17,120 bases of DNA from Verrucomicrobiota bacterium (GCA_023428915.1 JAEYWL010000033.1:1-17120), one strand, 5' to 3'. Numbered from the stretch's first letter, positions 8,349-16,871 are shown. A program made the numbers and translations. The notes: a model not told the origin generated them from the letters alone.

Positions 8349-8490
8349 GTCTGAATTAAGCGCTAAAGGGACAAAGGACCTTAGAGACATCAGGGACCTT
8401 AACGGTAAAAAATTGGCGCTTAGTCCCTTATGTCTATGGCGTCCCTGGTGTCCATAAGGTCCCTTGTCCCTTTAAGCGCCTAATTCAAAC
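8349..8490. repeat. Long inverted repeat built from GGGAC/GTCCC motifs
   Basis: The left arm (8349-8397) and right arm (8441-8490) are near-perfect reverse complements over about 49 nt, with a few mismatches and one-base gaps, around a 43-nt centre. Short GGGAC units recur: GGGAC at 8368 and 8393 with a variant GGAC at 8376 on the left; GTCCC at 8423, 8441, 8459 and 8466 on the right. The centre holds a further partial copy (GCGCTTAGTCCCTTATGTC). Outer ends read CTGAATTA and TAATTCA. In the minus direction the left arm is followed by ACTTTTATCA, so the RNA hairpin could terminate czcA transcription before dnaG's own promoter. It may also be a non-coding mobile repeat. No coding frame is evident. 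Confidence 0.85.
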
Positions 8491-8513
8491 TATTACAATC
8501 CTTTCTCAAGACC

Positions 8514-11500
8514 TTAAACTAATTGCTCCACAGTATCTTTTTCCTCTGAGCGTTCTTCGCGGGTGAAGAGGCGATAGAGGATGGGCAATACTACCAGCGT
8601 TAAGAGGGTGGAGCTGATCAAGCCGCCAACGACCACTGTAGCTAATGGTTTTTGCACTTCAGCTCCGGCGCCAGTAGCAAGGGCCATAGGAAGGAAACCG
8701 AGAGAGGCAACTAAAGCTGTCATCAACACAGGGCGCAAGCGATCCAGCGCCCCTTCTTTAATTGAATCAAGCAGAGAATGCCCCTCTCCTCTTAATTGCT
8801 TGAAATGGGTTACCATCACAAGTCCATTGAGCACGGCAATGCCCGACAGGGCAATAAACCCGACGGCTGCAGAGATGGAAAAGGGCATGCCGCGCATCCA
8901 AAGAGCCGCTACGCCACCGGTAAGGGCAAGCGGTACTCCTGTAAATACTAAAATGGCATCTTTAAAGGATTTAAAGGCGCTGTAAAGTAAAATAAGGATC
9001 AGGAAAAAGCACACAGGAATTACCACTGCCAGCCGCTCGCGAGCTGAGAGAAGGTTTTCAAATTGCCCGCCCCAGTCAATCCAATAGCCAGGAGGAATTT
9101 TTACTTGTTTGTGTATGGCAGCTTTAGCATTTTCAACAAAGGTGCCGATATCTAAACCGCGCACATTGGCTTGCACAATCACGAGCCGTTTTCCATTTTC
9201 CCGGCTAATTTCATTTAAACCATCGACGACTTTCAAGTCGGCAACTTCCTTCAAGGGGATATAATGGAATTGCCCATCCTTGTCGGCTGGCAAAGCTACT
9301 GCCAAAGCCCCTAAAGCATCGAGATTATTGCGCAGATCTTCTTTCAATCTGACAACAATATCAAAGCGGCGATCCCCTTCAAAAATAACTCCCGCATTCG
9401 TACCGCCTACAGCTGTTTCCACCACTTCCAGCACATCGTGCAAATTTAAACCATAACGGCTTATGATATCGCGTTTTGGCGCCACTTCAAGGACTGGCAA
9501 ACCGTCGATTTTGTCAGCCACCACATCCGCTGCGCCAGGCAGTTGTTTTAGCACGGAGGAAACCTCATTGGCTGTGCTTTGCAAGGCGTCAAAATCATCG
9601 CCATAAATTTTAACGGCAATATCGCTTTGGACACCCGCAATCAGCTCATTAAAGCGCATTTGAATAGGTTGTGTGAATTCAAAGTTATTGCCCACTAGTT
9701 TATGGAGCTGTTCTTCCATCGATTCAATCAACTCCAACTTGCTGAGATGCTGATCGGGCCAATCTTTGCGCGGTTTAAGCATCACAAAGGTATCAGAGGC
9801 GTCCGGCGGCATGGGGTCGGAAGCCACTTCAGCGGTGCCTGTTTTTGAAAAAACAAGGGCCACTTCAGGGAACTTTTTCAATGTATTTTCCACTTGAAAC
9901 TGCATCTTGGTCGCTTGGGATAGAGAAGTGCTGGGCGATCGGGTAGCCTGCACTGCGATGTCATGTTCATCTAAGGTAGGCACAAATTCTTGCCCTAAAG
10001 TGTGGAATAAGAAGTAAGCGCCTGCAAGCAATAGGCAGGCTGCAGTAAGCACTAATCCGGGGAACTTTAACACTTCTGAAAGCAATTTTGAGTAGATAAT
10101 TTTGGCGCCATGAATGAGAATGTTTTCTTTTTCCTCAACCTTGCCGGATAGGCAAATAGCGATCATGGCGGGAATGAAGGTTATCGAAAGGATAAAGGCT
10201 GCGATTAGGGCGTATATCACCGTCATGGCCATGGGATGGAACATTTTACCTTCCACTCCGGACAATGTCAAAATCGGCAGATATACTGTTATAATGATCG
10301 CCTGGCCATATACAGAAGGTTGGATCATCTCCTTGCTAGACTTAAGCACTTCATCCAAACGTTCTGACGGGCTCAACTTGCGTCGCAGCTCTTTTTGACG
10401 CGCAGCCATTCTTCTCAAGCAGTTTTCTGCAATAATGACGGCGCCGTCCACAATCAGGCCGAAATCGATGGCGCCCAGGCTCATCAAATTGCCGCTGATT
10501 TTGGATTCGATCATGCCAATGGCTGTCAATAACATGGCTAAAGGGATTACAAAAGCTGTTAATAAGGCGGCCCGCAAATTGCCAAGAAGAATAAACAAAA
10601 CGGCTACAACCAGCAGCGCCCCTTCAGCCAAGTTATCGCGCACAGTATGAATGGTAGAATCGATGAGCTTGGTGCGGTTCATGACGGTATGCACCATTAT
10701 ATCTGCGGGCAGGGCTTCTTCCACTTCTTTTAAGCGCACATCAACGGCATGCGCCACTGTACGGCTATTGCCGCCTATGACCATCATGGCAGTGCCTGTA
10801 ACGATTTCATGCCCGTTTTTGCTTGAACTGCCGCTGCGCATCTCTTTGCCGATGGCCACTTCTGCAATGTCTCTTAAGTAAATCGGCGAGCCCTTGCGCG
10901 TTGCCACTACTACTTCGGCAAGTTGTTCCGGCGTTTTAATGCTCGCATCGGAATTCACGAGGAACGCTTCGCCATTGGACTCAATATACCCGGCGCCCAC
11001 ACTTAAATTATTCTCCTGCACCGCAGTGACGAGATCATCTAAAGTAATGCCCAATGCAATCATTTTTTGAGGCAGCGGCTCAATTTGATACTGCATGACA
11101 TAGCCGCCGATCGAATCGATCTCTGCAATCCCTGGGATGCTTTTTAGCTGCGGCCTAATGATCCAATCCTGCACCGTCCTTAAATAAGCCAAACGCTCAT
11201 CTTCGGTATGGAGCAAGCGTCCTTCAGGAGTCCTGAAGTCCCCATCTGGCTGCCAGCCTGGCTGGCCGCTTATATAGTTATGGCGAGGATTAAATGGCTT
11301 ATATTCAACCGTCCACATGTAGACTTCGCCAAGGCCTGTAGAAATAGGGCCCATGATTGGATCTGCACCTGCCGGCAGCGTTTCGCGAATTTGGTTTAAC
11401 CGCTCGCTTACCTGCTGGCGGGCAAAGTAAATGTTCACATCATCTTTAAATACAGCTGTAACTTGCGAAAAGCCGTTTCTTGAAAGCGAGCGCGTGCTTT

Positions 11501-11738
11501 CCAGCCCTTGTATACCGCTTAAGGCATTCTCTATAGTGAAAGTGACTTGCTTTTCGATCTTAAGCGGCGTAAGGCCTTCTACGCTAGTGTTAATTTGAAT
11601 CTGATTGTTGGTTACATCCGGAACAGCGTCGATAGGCAGTTTTTGCAATGAGTAAATACCAAAGCCGGCAGCTGCAATTGTCAGCAATAGAATCAAAAAG
11701 CGGTTTTGAATGGAGAACCGCAATATACTTTCAATCAT
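8514..11738 (-). CDS. czcA: CzcA-type heavy-metal RND efflux pump, inner-membrane subunit
   Basis: Proton-driven inner-membrane transporter of the HAE/HME RND family, 1074 residues, the normal size. It begins with the usual short cytoplasmic helix and first membrane segment (RFLILLLTIAAAGFGIYSL). Two membrane bundles alternate with two large periplasmic loops. The fourth membrane helix carries DFGLIVDGAVIIAEN, placing Asp425, Asp431 and Glu438 with the same 6- and 7-residue spacing as the proton-relay residues of Cupriavidus CzcA. The DFG...DGA form fits divalent-cation pumps (Zn, Co, Cd, possibly Ni) rather than Cu/Ag pumps of CusA type; the exact ion is inference. The start has AAAGG upstream, 15 nt after czcB. 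The frame is intact. Confidence 0.93.
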   Translation of the reverse strand: MIESILRFSIQNRFLILLLTIAAAGFGIYSLQKLPIDAVPDVTNNQIQINTSVEGLTPLKIEKQVTFTIENALSGIQGLESTRSLSRNGFSQVTAVFKDDVNIYFARQQVSERLNQIRETLPAGADPIMGPISTGLGEVYMWTVEYKPFNPRHNYISGQPGWQPDGDFRTPEGRLLHTEDERLAYLRTVQDWIIRPQLKSIPGIAEIDSIGGYVMQYQIEPLPQKMIALGITLDDLVTAVQENNLSVGAGYIESNGEAFLVNSDASIKTPEQLAEVVVATRKGSPIYLRDIAEVAIGKEMRSGSSSKNGHEIVTGTAMMVIGGNSRTVAHAVDVRLKEVEEALPADIMVHTVMNRTKLIDSTIHTVRDNLAEGALLVVAVLFILLGNLRAALLTAFVIPLAMLLTAIGMIESKISGNLMSLGAIDFGLIVDGAVIIAENCLRRMAARQKELRRKLSPSERLDEVLKSSKEMIQPSVYGQAIIITVYLPILTLSGVEGKMFHPMAMTVIYALIAAFILSITFIPAMIAICLSGKVEEKENILIHGAKIIYSKLLSEVLKFPGLVLTAACLLLAGAYFLFHTLGQEFVPTLDEHDIAVQATRSPSTSLSQATKMQFQVENTLKKFPEVALVFSKTGTAEVASDPMPPDASDTFVMLKPRKDWPDQHLSKLELIESMEEQLHKLVGNNFEFTQPIQMRFNELIAGVQSDIAVKIYGDDFDALQSTANEVSSVLKQLPGAADVVADKIDGLPVLEVAPKRDIISRYGLNLHDVLEVVETAVGGTNAGVIFEGDRRFDIVVRLKEDLRNNLDALGALAVALPADKDGQFHYIPLKEVADLKVVDGLNEISRENGKRLVIVQANVRGLDIGTFVENAKAAIHKQVKIPPGYWIDWGGQFENLLSARERLAVVIPVCFFLILILLYSAFKSFKDAILVFTGVPLALTGGVAALWMRGMPFSISAAVGFIALSGIAVLNGLVMVTHFKQLRGEGHSLLDSIKEGALDRLRPVLMTALVASLGFLPMALATGAGAEVQKPLATVVVGGLISSTLLTLVVLPILYRLFTREERSEEKDTVEQLV

Positions 11739-11753
11739 GTCTAGACCTTTGGA

Positions 11754-12941
11754 TTAATCCGGTTCGCTCTTGGTAAGTTCAAATTTTAGTATGTAGGCAT
11801 TGCCGGAAACAATGTTTTCACCGGGTTCCAACCCTTGCTGGATGGCAGTCAGCTTGCCGTCCGAATGTCCTGTTTTTACATCCCTTTTTTCATAGCCTTG
11901 CGGCCCTACCACAAAAACACACTCTTGGTTGTCTATTTTCATAACAGATTGGCAAGGGACTGCTACAGCCGCTTCTAATTGACCGCCATCAATGGCGGCA
12001 TTTATGTATTGCCCCGGACGCCATTGGCCGTTAGGATTTTCCAGCTCGGCAATGGCCAAGATCCGGGAATTTTGCGTGTCGATTACCGGACTAATGCGGA
12101 TTAGCTTGGCTTCCCCTGTTGTTCCCCGGCCGTCAGTAATATGCACAGTCAGCCCTTCGCGCAGTGCCTGGGCATCGCCAGGATAAGCATTCAGCTCCAC
12201 CCAAAGATGGCTAGTATCAGCTATGACATAAGCCTTCTCGGAAGGGTTGACAGCTTCGCCAAGACTTAAATGCCTATCGATTATGGTCCCATTGAAAGGG
12301 GCTTTAAGTTCAAACATACGCAGATTGGCTGCTGAAATGTAAGGGATAGCGGTTATTTCTTGGGGGGTGAGGCCAAGGGCAAATAGATGCTGCCGCGTGC
12401 GCTCTACTTCGATCAGGGCCTCTTCTTGACTGTTCTGCGCCTGAATAAAATCTTGCTGCGGGCCAATTCCTTGCGAGCTTAACAACTGCTCTCTTGCCAA
12501 AGTATTCGATGTAAGCTTTTCATGGCGCAGTGCAGCAAGGTATGCCGCTTTGGCTTCAGCCATTTCCCTGCTTTCTAAAACTGCCAGCACTTCGCCGCGG
12601 GAGACCGGATCGCCGACAATTTTATTGGCCTCTCTGACAATGCCGCCGCTTATAGGTACGAGATGCGCATAAAGCTGCGGATTGAAAATAATCTTGCCTG
12701 GCAAATTGACTTTGATTGCCAGGGAACCTGCGGCTGCTTTTTCATGTTTAAGCTTGGCAATTTCCTGCTGCTCGTCGCTTAAAGCCAGTATAGGACTTTC
12801 GTCTTCTTTGTGCTCTATCTCGTCCAAATCATAAGCAATAGCTTCTTCCTCATGCTTGCCATACCAGAATACGTAGAGAACTAGCAGCAGGAATGCTGCA
12901 GCGCCAAAGGCTCCATAGAGATATTTCAGTCTATTTTTCAT
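11754..12941 (-). CDS. czcB: CzcB-type periplasmic adaptor (membrane fusion protein)
   Basis: Adaptor linking the RND pump to the outer-membrane channel, 395 residues. One N-terminal membrane anchor lies at about 8-27 (YGAFGAAAFLLLVLYVFWYG). A strongly acidic segment with two His residues follows (KHEEEAIAYDLDEIEHKEDE); it could bind cations, but that is only a suggestion. The lipoyl half-motifs are at about 95-125 (VPISGGIVREANKIVGDPV) and 213-245 (LKAPFNGTIIDRHLSLGEAV), separated by the alpha-helical hairpin. Beta-barrel and membrane-proximal domains come after. GAGGAA precedes the ATG by about 5 nt. The gene is 9 nt after czcC and 15 nt before czcA, so one operon is likely. Confidence 0.92.
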   Translation of the reverse strand: MKNRLKYLYGAFGAAAFLLLVLYVFWYGKHEEEAIAYDLDEIEHKEDESPILALSDEQQEIAKLKHEKAAAGSLAIKVNLPGKIIFNPQLYAHLVPISGGIVREANKIVGDPVSRGEVLAVLESREMAEAKAAYLAALRHEKLTSNTLAREQLLSSQGIGPQQDFIQAQNSQEEALIEVERTRQHLFALGLTPQEITAIPYISAANLRMFELKAPFNGTIIDRHLSLGEAVNPSEKAYVIADTSHLWVELNAYPGDAQALREGLTVHITDGRGTTGEAKLIRISPVIDTQNSRILAIAELENPNGQWRPGQYINAAIDGGQLEAAVAVPCQSVMKIDNQECVFVVGPQGYEKRDVKTGHSDGKLTAIQQGLEPGENIVSGNAYILKFELTKSEPD

Positions 12942-12950
12942 ATTTCCTCA

Positions 12951-14225
12951 TTACTCGCAAAGGCAAGGTTCGCAACCTACCAACCTCTCTAATTCGGCTT
13001 TAAGGCTATGGTAGGTTCCTAAAATTTGAATGTAGGCCACCTGGTTTTCAAAAAGGGAACGCTGGGAATCCAGAACATCGAGGTAGTCAAATTTTCCCTC
13101 ATTAAAACCCGTTTGAATATCCAGGTAGGCTTGCTGTGAGATCCCAAGAATTTTTTGTTCGTAAATTAGGGCCTGATCATATGCTGTGGCCATGTCCTGA
13201 TAGATTTGCAACACCTGCAGCTCTAAATCGAGCTTCATTTGCTCTTTTAGGTGCGATCTTTGCTGCACTTCATATTGCGCCCTTGCAATCCCTCCCTGAT
13301 TACGGTCGAAGACAGGGATCGGAATTGTAAAACCGACGCCGCATTGCGCGTTCCTAAAATGATCATTGTGTTCGACCTGAAAACTGAGAATCAGATCCGG
13401 AATGCTGAGAGTCTTCTCCAATTCTAAACGGCGGCAGGCAGCCAGAATTTCATAGTCTCCCTTAATAAGGTCGATATTGTTGCATAAGATGAGGCAAAGG
13501 TCTTTGACTGTACGCAAAGGTTTGAGGCTATGCAGCGGATAGTCAACAGTGAGAAAATCAGCCGTACAATCTCCCCAAAGCAAGGCTAAGGCTAATTTTG
13601 CAGATTCAAAATTGCGTTGCGCACGGCGAAAATCCAGCTCTGCAGCTGCCATTGCAGCGGCAGACTTATTGAGATTGACAGGCGATTCTTTACCGGCCTG
13701 TACTTTTACAGCTACAGTATTGACCATGTTATTGGCTAATTCCAGTTGTTTTTCTGCGAGGAGCATTAATTCTTGAGCCTGGGCGATTGCCGCAAAACGC
13801 TTAATGACTTCGCTGCGCAAATTGCGTTTTACAATTTCCAGCTCCCAACGCAAAGCATCTTCCTGGGCTTGAGCTGCTAAAACACGCGCACACCGTTTCC
13901 CGCCAAGCTCAAATAATTGTGCAATTCCCCAGGTGACTCCATCATCATCGCAAGATCCCGCCAGAACATACGCATCGCCAATCTGCATGCTAAATTGCGG
14001 ATTGGGGTAAAACCCCGCTTGCGTTTTGTCGGCACATCCCATCCACACTTCAAGTTCTGCAGCGGACAATCCTGAAGACTTGGCAAATGCCCGAAACATA
14101 GCTGTTTGTAAATTAAGCATCTTAATCGACTGGCAATTAATATCTTGGGCATAAAGCCCGCAAACATGCGGCATAGCTAAGCAGCATAGCAATAGCATTA
14201 AACGAAAATAAGCTGGTCCCATCAC
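12951..14225 (-). CDS. czcC: CzcC/TolC-family outer-membrane efflux channel
   Basis: Outer-membrane factor of the metal efflux complex, about 424 residues. The N-terminus is a signal peptide (hydrophobic LMLLLCCLAM, probable cleavage after GLYA); no convincing lipobox is present. Two helical OEP repeats follow, rich in Ala, Gln and Leu (for example AAAMAAAELDFRRAQRNFESA and the C-terminal FDYLDVLDSQRSLFENQVAY). The start is not certain: GTG at 14225 and ATG at 14222 are adjacent and in frame, and the only purine-rich site, AAAAAGGGA, is 11 nt from the GTG and 14 nt from the ATG, further than usual. First gene of the czcCBA operon, transcribed away from aconitase. No metal-responsive regulator gene is adjacent. 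Confidence 0.9.
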   Translation of the reverse strand: MMGPAYFRLMLLLCCLAMPHVCGLYAQDINCQSIKMLNLQTAMFRAFAKSSGLSAAELEVWMGCADKTQAGFYPNPQFSMQIGDAYVLAGSCDDDGVTWGIAQLFELGGKRCARVLAAQAQEDALRWELEIVKRNLRSEVIKRFAAIAQAQELMLLAEKQLELANNMVNTVAVKVQAGKESPVNLNKSAAAMAAAELDFRRAQRNFESAKLALALLWGDCTADFLTVDYPLHSLKPLRTVKDLCLILCNNIDLIKGDYEILAACRRLELEKTLSIPDLILSFQVEHNDHFRNAQCGVGFTIPIPVFDRNQGGIARAQYEVQQRSHLKEQMKLDLELQVLQIYQDMATAYDQALIYEQKILGISQQAYLDIQTGFNEGKFDYLDVLDSQRSLFENQVAYIQILGTYHSLKAELERLVGCEPCLCE

Positions 14226-14261
14226 AATGAAATATATCCCTTTTTAAGAGTAAGCCTACCA

Positions 14262-14328
14262 AAATCAAGTTTCAAATTTGATGCATACAACTTCACGTTA
14301 TAGAGGGTTATACTCGCAAACTTGATTT
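14262..14328. promoter_or_regulatory. Repeated ATCAA(G/A)TTT half-sites between divergent czc and aconitase operons
   Basis: AAATCAAGTTT at 14262-14272 and AAACTTGATTT at 14318-14328 are perfect 11-bp reverse complements, 45 nt apart. The first also forms a local near-palindrome with AAATTTGA (TCAAGTTT-C-AAATTTGA, one mismatch) ending at 14281. Three similar half-sites in a divergent intergenic region look like regulator binding sites. A TATACT at 14309-14314 (plus) lies between them, and its reverse complement includes TATAAC. Which regulator, if any, binds is unknown. Confidence 0.45.
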
Positions 14329-14349
14329 AAATAAAATATTAGATAACAT
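14322..14349 (+). promoter_or_regulatory. Candidate promoter for the aconitase-tpx operon
   Basis: TTGATT (14322-14327), a 16-nt spacer and TAACAT (14344-14349) each match four of six consensus bases. The predicted leader is about 40 nt. The -35 box lies within the distal ATCAAGTTT half-site, so a repressor there could block it. TATACT at 14309-14314 is an alternative -10 without a good -35. Confidence 0.3.
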
Positions 14350-14396
14350 GTGGGTAAAGTTTTTTTGAATTATGAGTTTAAACCCGGGTTGATGTG

Positions 14397-16340
14397 ATGG
14401 GTAAAAGCGCTGCCTATAAATTAATTGAAAATCACCTGGTTTCTGGGACTATGCAGCCGGGTGAAGAGATCGGGATAAAAATCGATCAAACCCTTACCCA
14501 GGATGCCACCGGGACTTTGGTGATGCTGGAGTTAGAGGCCATGGGCCTGGATAAGGTTAAAACGGAAGTCTCGGCGCAATACGTCGACCATAATGTCCTG
14601 CAGACAGATTTTAAAAATGCCGACGATCATCTTTTCCTTTTATCGGCATGCAGTAAATTTGGCCTGTGGTTTAGCCGTCCAGGCAATGGGGTCAGCCATC
14701 CGGTGCATATGGAAAGACTTGGCAAACCAGGTAAAACGCTTTTGGGTTCCGACAGCCACACTCCCGCAGCAGGCTCCCTTGGCATGCTGGCCATAGGAGC
14801 CGGCGGCATGGAAGTTGCCTTAGCTATGGCAGGTTTTCCGTTTCACTTCAACATGCCTAAGATTTGGGGTATCAAACTCACCGGCTGCCTGCCTGAATGG
14901 GTCAGCGCCAAAGATGTCATTTTAGAAATGCTCAGGCGCCACACGGTTAAAGGCGGGGTAGGCACAATTATCGAATACTATGGGCCTGGACTGCATAGCC
15001 TTTCTGCCATGGATCGCCATGTAATCGCTAATATGGGGGCTGAATTAGGCGCCACTACAACAGTTTTTCCTTCAGATATTGCCGTGCGAAAATTTATGGA
15101 TGCACATGGCCGCGGGCATGAATGGCGCGAATTGCTTGCCGACCACGATGCTGCCTATGACCTGCATGATGAAATCGACCTTTCCACATTAGAACCCCTT
15201 ATCGCTTGTCCAAGCAGCCCGGACAATGTTGTTCCGGTACGTGAAGTTGCCGGCCGCGAAATTTACCAAGCCATGATAGGCTCTTCGGCAAATCCTGGCT
15301 ATCGCGATTTTGCCATTACAGCCTTAATTGTTAATGGCAAACAAGTGCATGAAAGAGTTTCTTTTGACATCAATCCTACTTCAAGACAGGTTTTAGATAC
15401 TTTAACCAGCCACGGTGTTTTAGAAAAACTGATTCAATCCGGCGCCCGCATCCACCAAGCCGGTTGCAATGGCTGCATAGGTATGGGACAAGCTCCTGCA
15501 ACCAATCAAATTAGCTTGCGCACTGTGCCGCGCAATTTTCCTGGACGCTCAGGAACCAAGGAAGATGCCGTTTATTTATGCAGCCCGGAAGTCGCCGCCG
15601 CTTCGGCGCTGCGTGGAGTGATCACCGATCCTCGCGACTTAGGCATCAAGTACCCCCGCGTAAAAGAACCGCTGCGTTTAAATGTCTTAAGGAATGCTTT
15701 AGTTCCTCCGCCTGCAGTCCCTTCAGAATCTATTGAATTGCACAAAGGGCCGAACATTAAAACTTTGCCGGTTTTTAAGCCCTTGGCTGAAGTATTGCAA
15801 GGACCTGTTACCCTCAAAGTAGAAAATAATATTTCCACGGATGAGATCCTGCCGGCCGGCGACAGGGTGCTCCCTTACCGCAGCAATATTGACGAACTCT
15901 CCAAGTTTACTTTCGACGGGGTTGATGAGACTTTTTACAAAAGGGCCTTAGAATACCAAGAAAAAGGACAGTTTATAGTTGGCGGACTAAATTACGGCCA
16001 AGGTTCAAGCAGGGAGCATGCTGCCATGTGCCCCCGTTACCTAGGCGTCATGGCTGTCTTGGCCAAGAGTTTTGCCCGCATCCATTTTCAAAACCTCGTC
16101 AATTTTGGCATTCTGCCATTGACATTTGACGACCGCAACGATTATCAGACAATTGACATTTACGATGAATTGCATCTCGAAAATGTAAAGGAAATTTTGC
16201 TGAGCGGCAGACCCTTTGTGATCGTCAATAAATCAAAAAATTTATCCTACAAAGCAACAGCTAACATAAGCCACCGGCAAAAAGAAATTCTCCTTGAAGG
16301 CGGCATGATCAACTATTACAGAAATCACTTTAAACACTGA
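14397..16340 (+). CDS. Aconitate hydratase, short Aquifex-type
   Basis: Predicted TCA-cycle enzyme interconverting citrate and isocitrate, about 647 residues, shorter than the roughly 900-residue AcnA/AcnB. The first domains carry GSDSHTPAAGSLGMLAIGAGG and the later part holds a CxxC cluster pair at Cys357 and Cys360 (GCNGCIGMGQAPA). The swivel domain includes STDEILPAGDRVLPY and the active-site GSSREHAA loop (Ser537-Ser538-Arg539). At the position where aconitases have GSCTN, with the first 4Fe-4S cysteine, this protein reads GSSAN (Ser297). That may be a subfamily trait with a different third ligand. ATG 14397 is preferred; an in-frame GTG is at 14394. The upstream ribosome site is weak. 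tpx follows after 6 nt. A related hydro-lyase specificity cannot be excluded. Confidence 0.88.
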   Translation: MGKSAAYKLIENHLVSGTMQPGEEIGIKIDQTLTQDATGTLVMLELEAMGLDKVKTEVSAQYVDHNVLQTDFKNADDHLFLLSACSKFGLWFSRPGNGVSHPVHMERLGKPGKTLLGSDSHTPAAGSLGMLAIGAGGMEVALAMAGFPFHFNMPKIWGIKLTGCLPEWVSAKDVILEMLRRHTVKGGVGTIIEYYGPGLHSLSAMDRHVIANMGAELGATTTVFPSDIAVRKFMDAHGRGHEWRELLADHDAAYDLHDEIDLSTLEPLIACPSSPDNVVPVREVAGREIYQAMIGSSANPGYRDFAITALIVNGKQVHERVSFDINPTSRQVLDTLTSHGVLEKLIQSGARIHQAGCNGCIGMGQAPATNQISLRTVPRNFPGRSGTKEDAVYLCSPEVAAASALRGVITDPRDLGIKYPRVKEPLRLNVLRNALVPPPAVPSESIELHKGPNIKTLPVFKPLAEVLQGPVTLKVENNISTDEILPAGDRVLPYRSNIDELSKFTFDGVDETFYKRALEYQEKGQFIVGGLNYGQGSSREHAAMCPRYLGVMAVLAKSFARIHFQNLVNFGILPLTFDDRNDYQTIDIYDELHLENVKEILLSGRPFVIVNKSKNLSYKATANISHRQKEILLEGGMINYYRNHFKH

Positions 16341-16346
16341 GGCGAT

Positions 16347-16871
16347 ATGGAAGAACACAAAAGCGCGGCGACTTTCAAAAACCAACCGCTAACCCTGATT
16401 GGACACACCATTCACGTCGGCGAAGCCGCACCCGATTTTGAAGCTGTCGACAACTCCATGAATACGGTTAAATTCAGCAAATGGAAAGGCAAAACCTGTG
16501 TCATTTGTTCAGTGCCATCTATTGACACACCGGTTTGCGATATGGAAGTCAAACGGTTTAATGAGGCAGCTGATCATTTCGGCAAAGGTCTTGCCGTTTT
16601 AACTGTGAGCATGGACTTGCCTTTTGCACAGCAGCGCTGGTGCGGAGCCGCCGGGGTTCACAGTGTTGTGACTCTTTCAGATTATCGAGAAGCCAATTTT
16701 GGCCGTGCCTACGGTGTGCTGATTAAAGAATGGCATCTCCTGAGCAGGGCTGTATTTATTGTCGACCGCGAAGGCATCGTGCGTTACACTGAGTACGTCA
16801 AGGAGGTCAGCAATCATCCAGACTACCAAGCTGTCTTGGAAGAACTCGGCCGGATCATGAATTGGCGTTAA
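16347..16871 (+). CDS. tpx: Thiol peroxidase, atypical 2-Cys peroxiredoxin
   Basis: Cytoplasmic peroxidase that reduces H2O2 and organic hydroperoxides, normally recycled by thioredoxin; 174 residues, typical size. The peroxidatic cysteine is Cys64 in PSIDTPVCDMEVKRFN and the resolving cysteine is Cys99 in LPFAQQRWCGAAGV, the arrangement of E. coli Tpx. Two further cysteines, Cys51 and Cys54 (TCVICS), lie just before the active site. The ATG is 6 nt after the aconitase stop, and its ribosome site GAGG overlaps that stop codon, so co-transcription and coupling are likely. Pairing a peroxidase with an oxidant-sensitive Fe-S enzyme makes functional sense, but that is inference. No strong intrinsic terminator is visible after it. 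Confidence 0.96.
   Translation: MEEHKSAATFKNQPLTLIGHTIHVGEAAPDFEAVDNSMNTVKFSKWKGKTCVICSVPSIDTPVCDMEVKRFNEAADHFGKGLAVLTVSMDLPFAQQRWCGAAGVHSVVTLSDYREANFGRAYGVLIKEWHLLSRAVFIVDREGIVRYTEYVKEVSNHPDYQAVLEELGRIMNWR

Noticed and set aside
8349..8490. CRISPR array from the recurring GGGAC units
   Set aside because: Units are too short, spaced 7-10 nt apart and arranged as a palindrome; there are no unique spacers and no cas genes.
8581..8985. 134-codon plus-strand frame inside czcA
   Set aside because: It is antisense to an intact, well-conserved gene, has no ribosome site or recognisable motif, and has Thr/Ala/Pro-rich composition typical of a shadow frame.
14120..14225. Lipoprotein signal in CzcC (LLLCC)
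   Set aside because: The residues before the cysteines do not fit a lipobox; a normal signal peptidase I site after GLYA is more likely.
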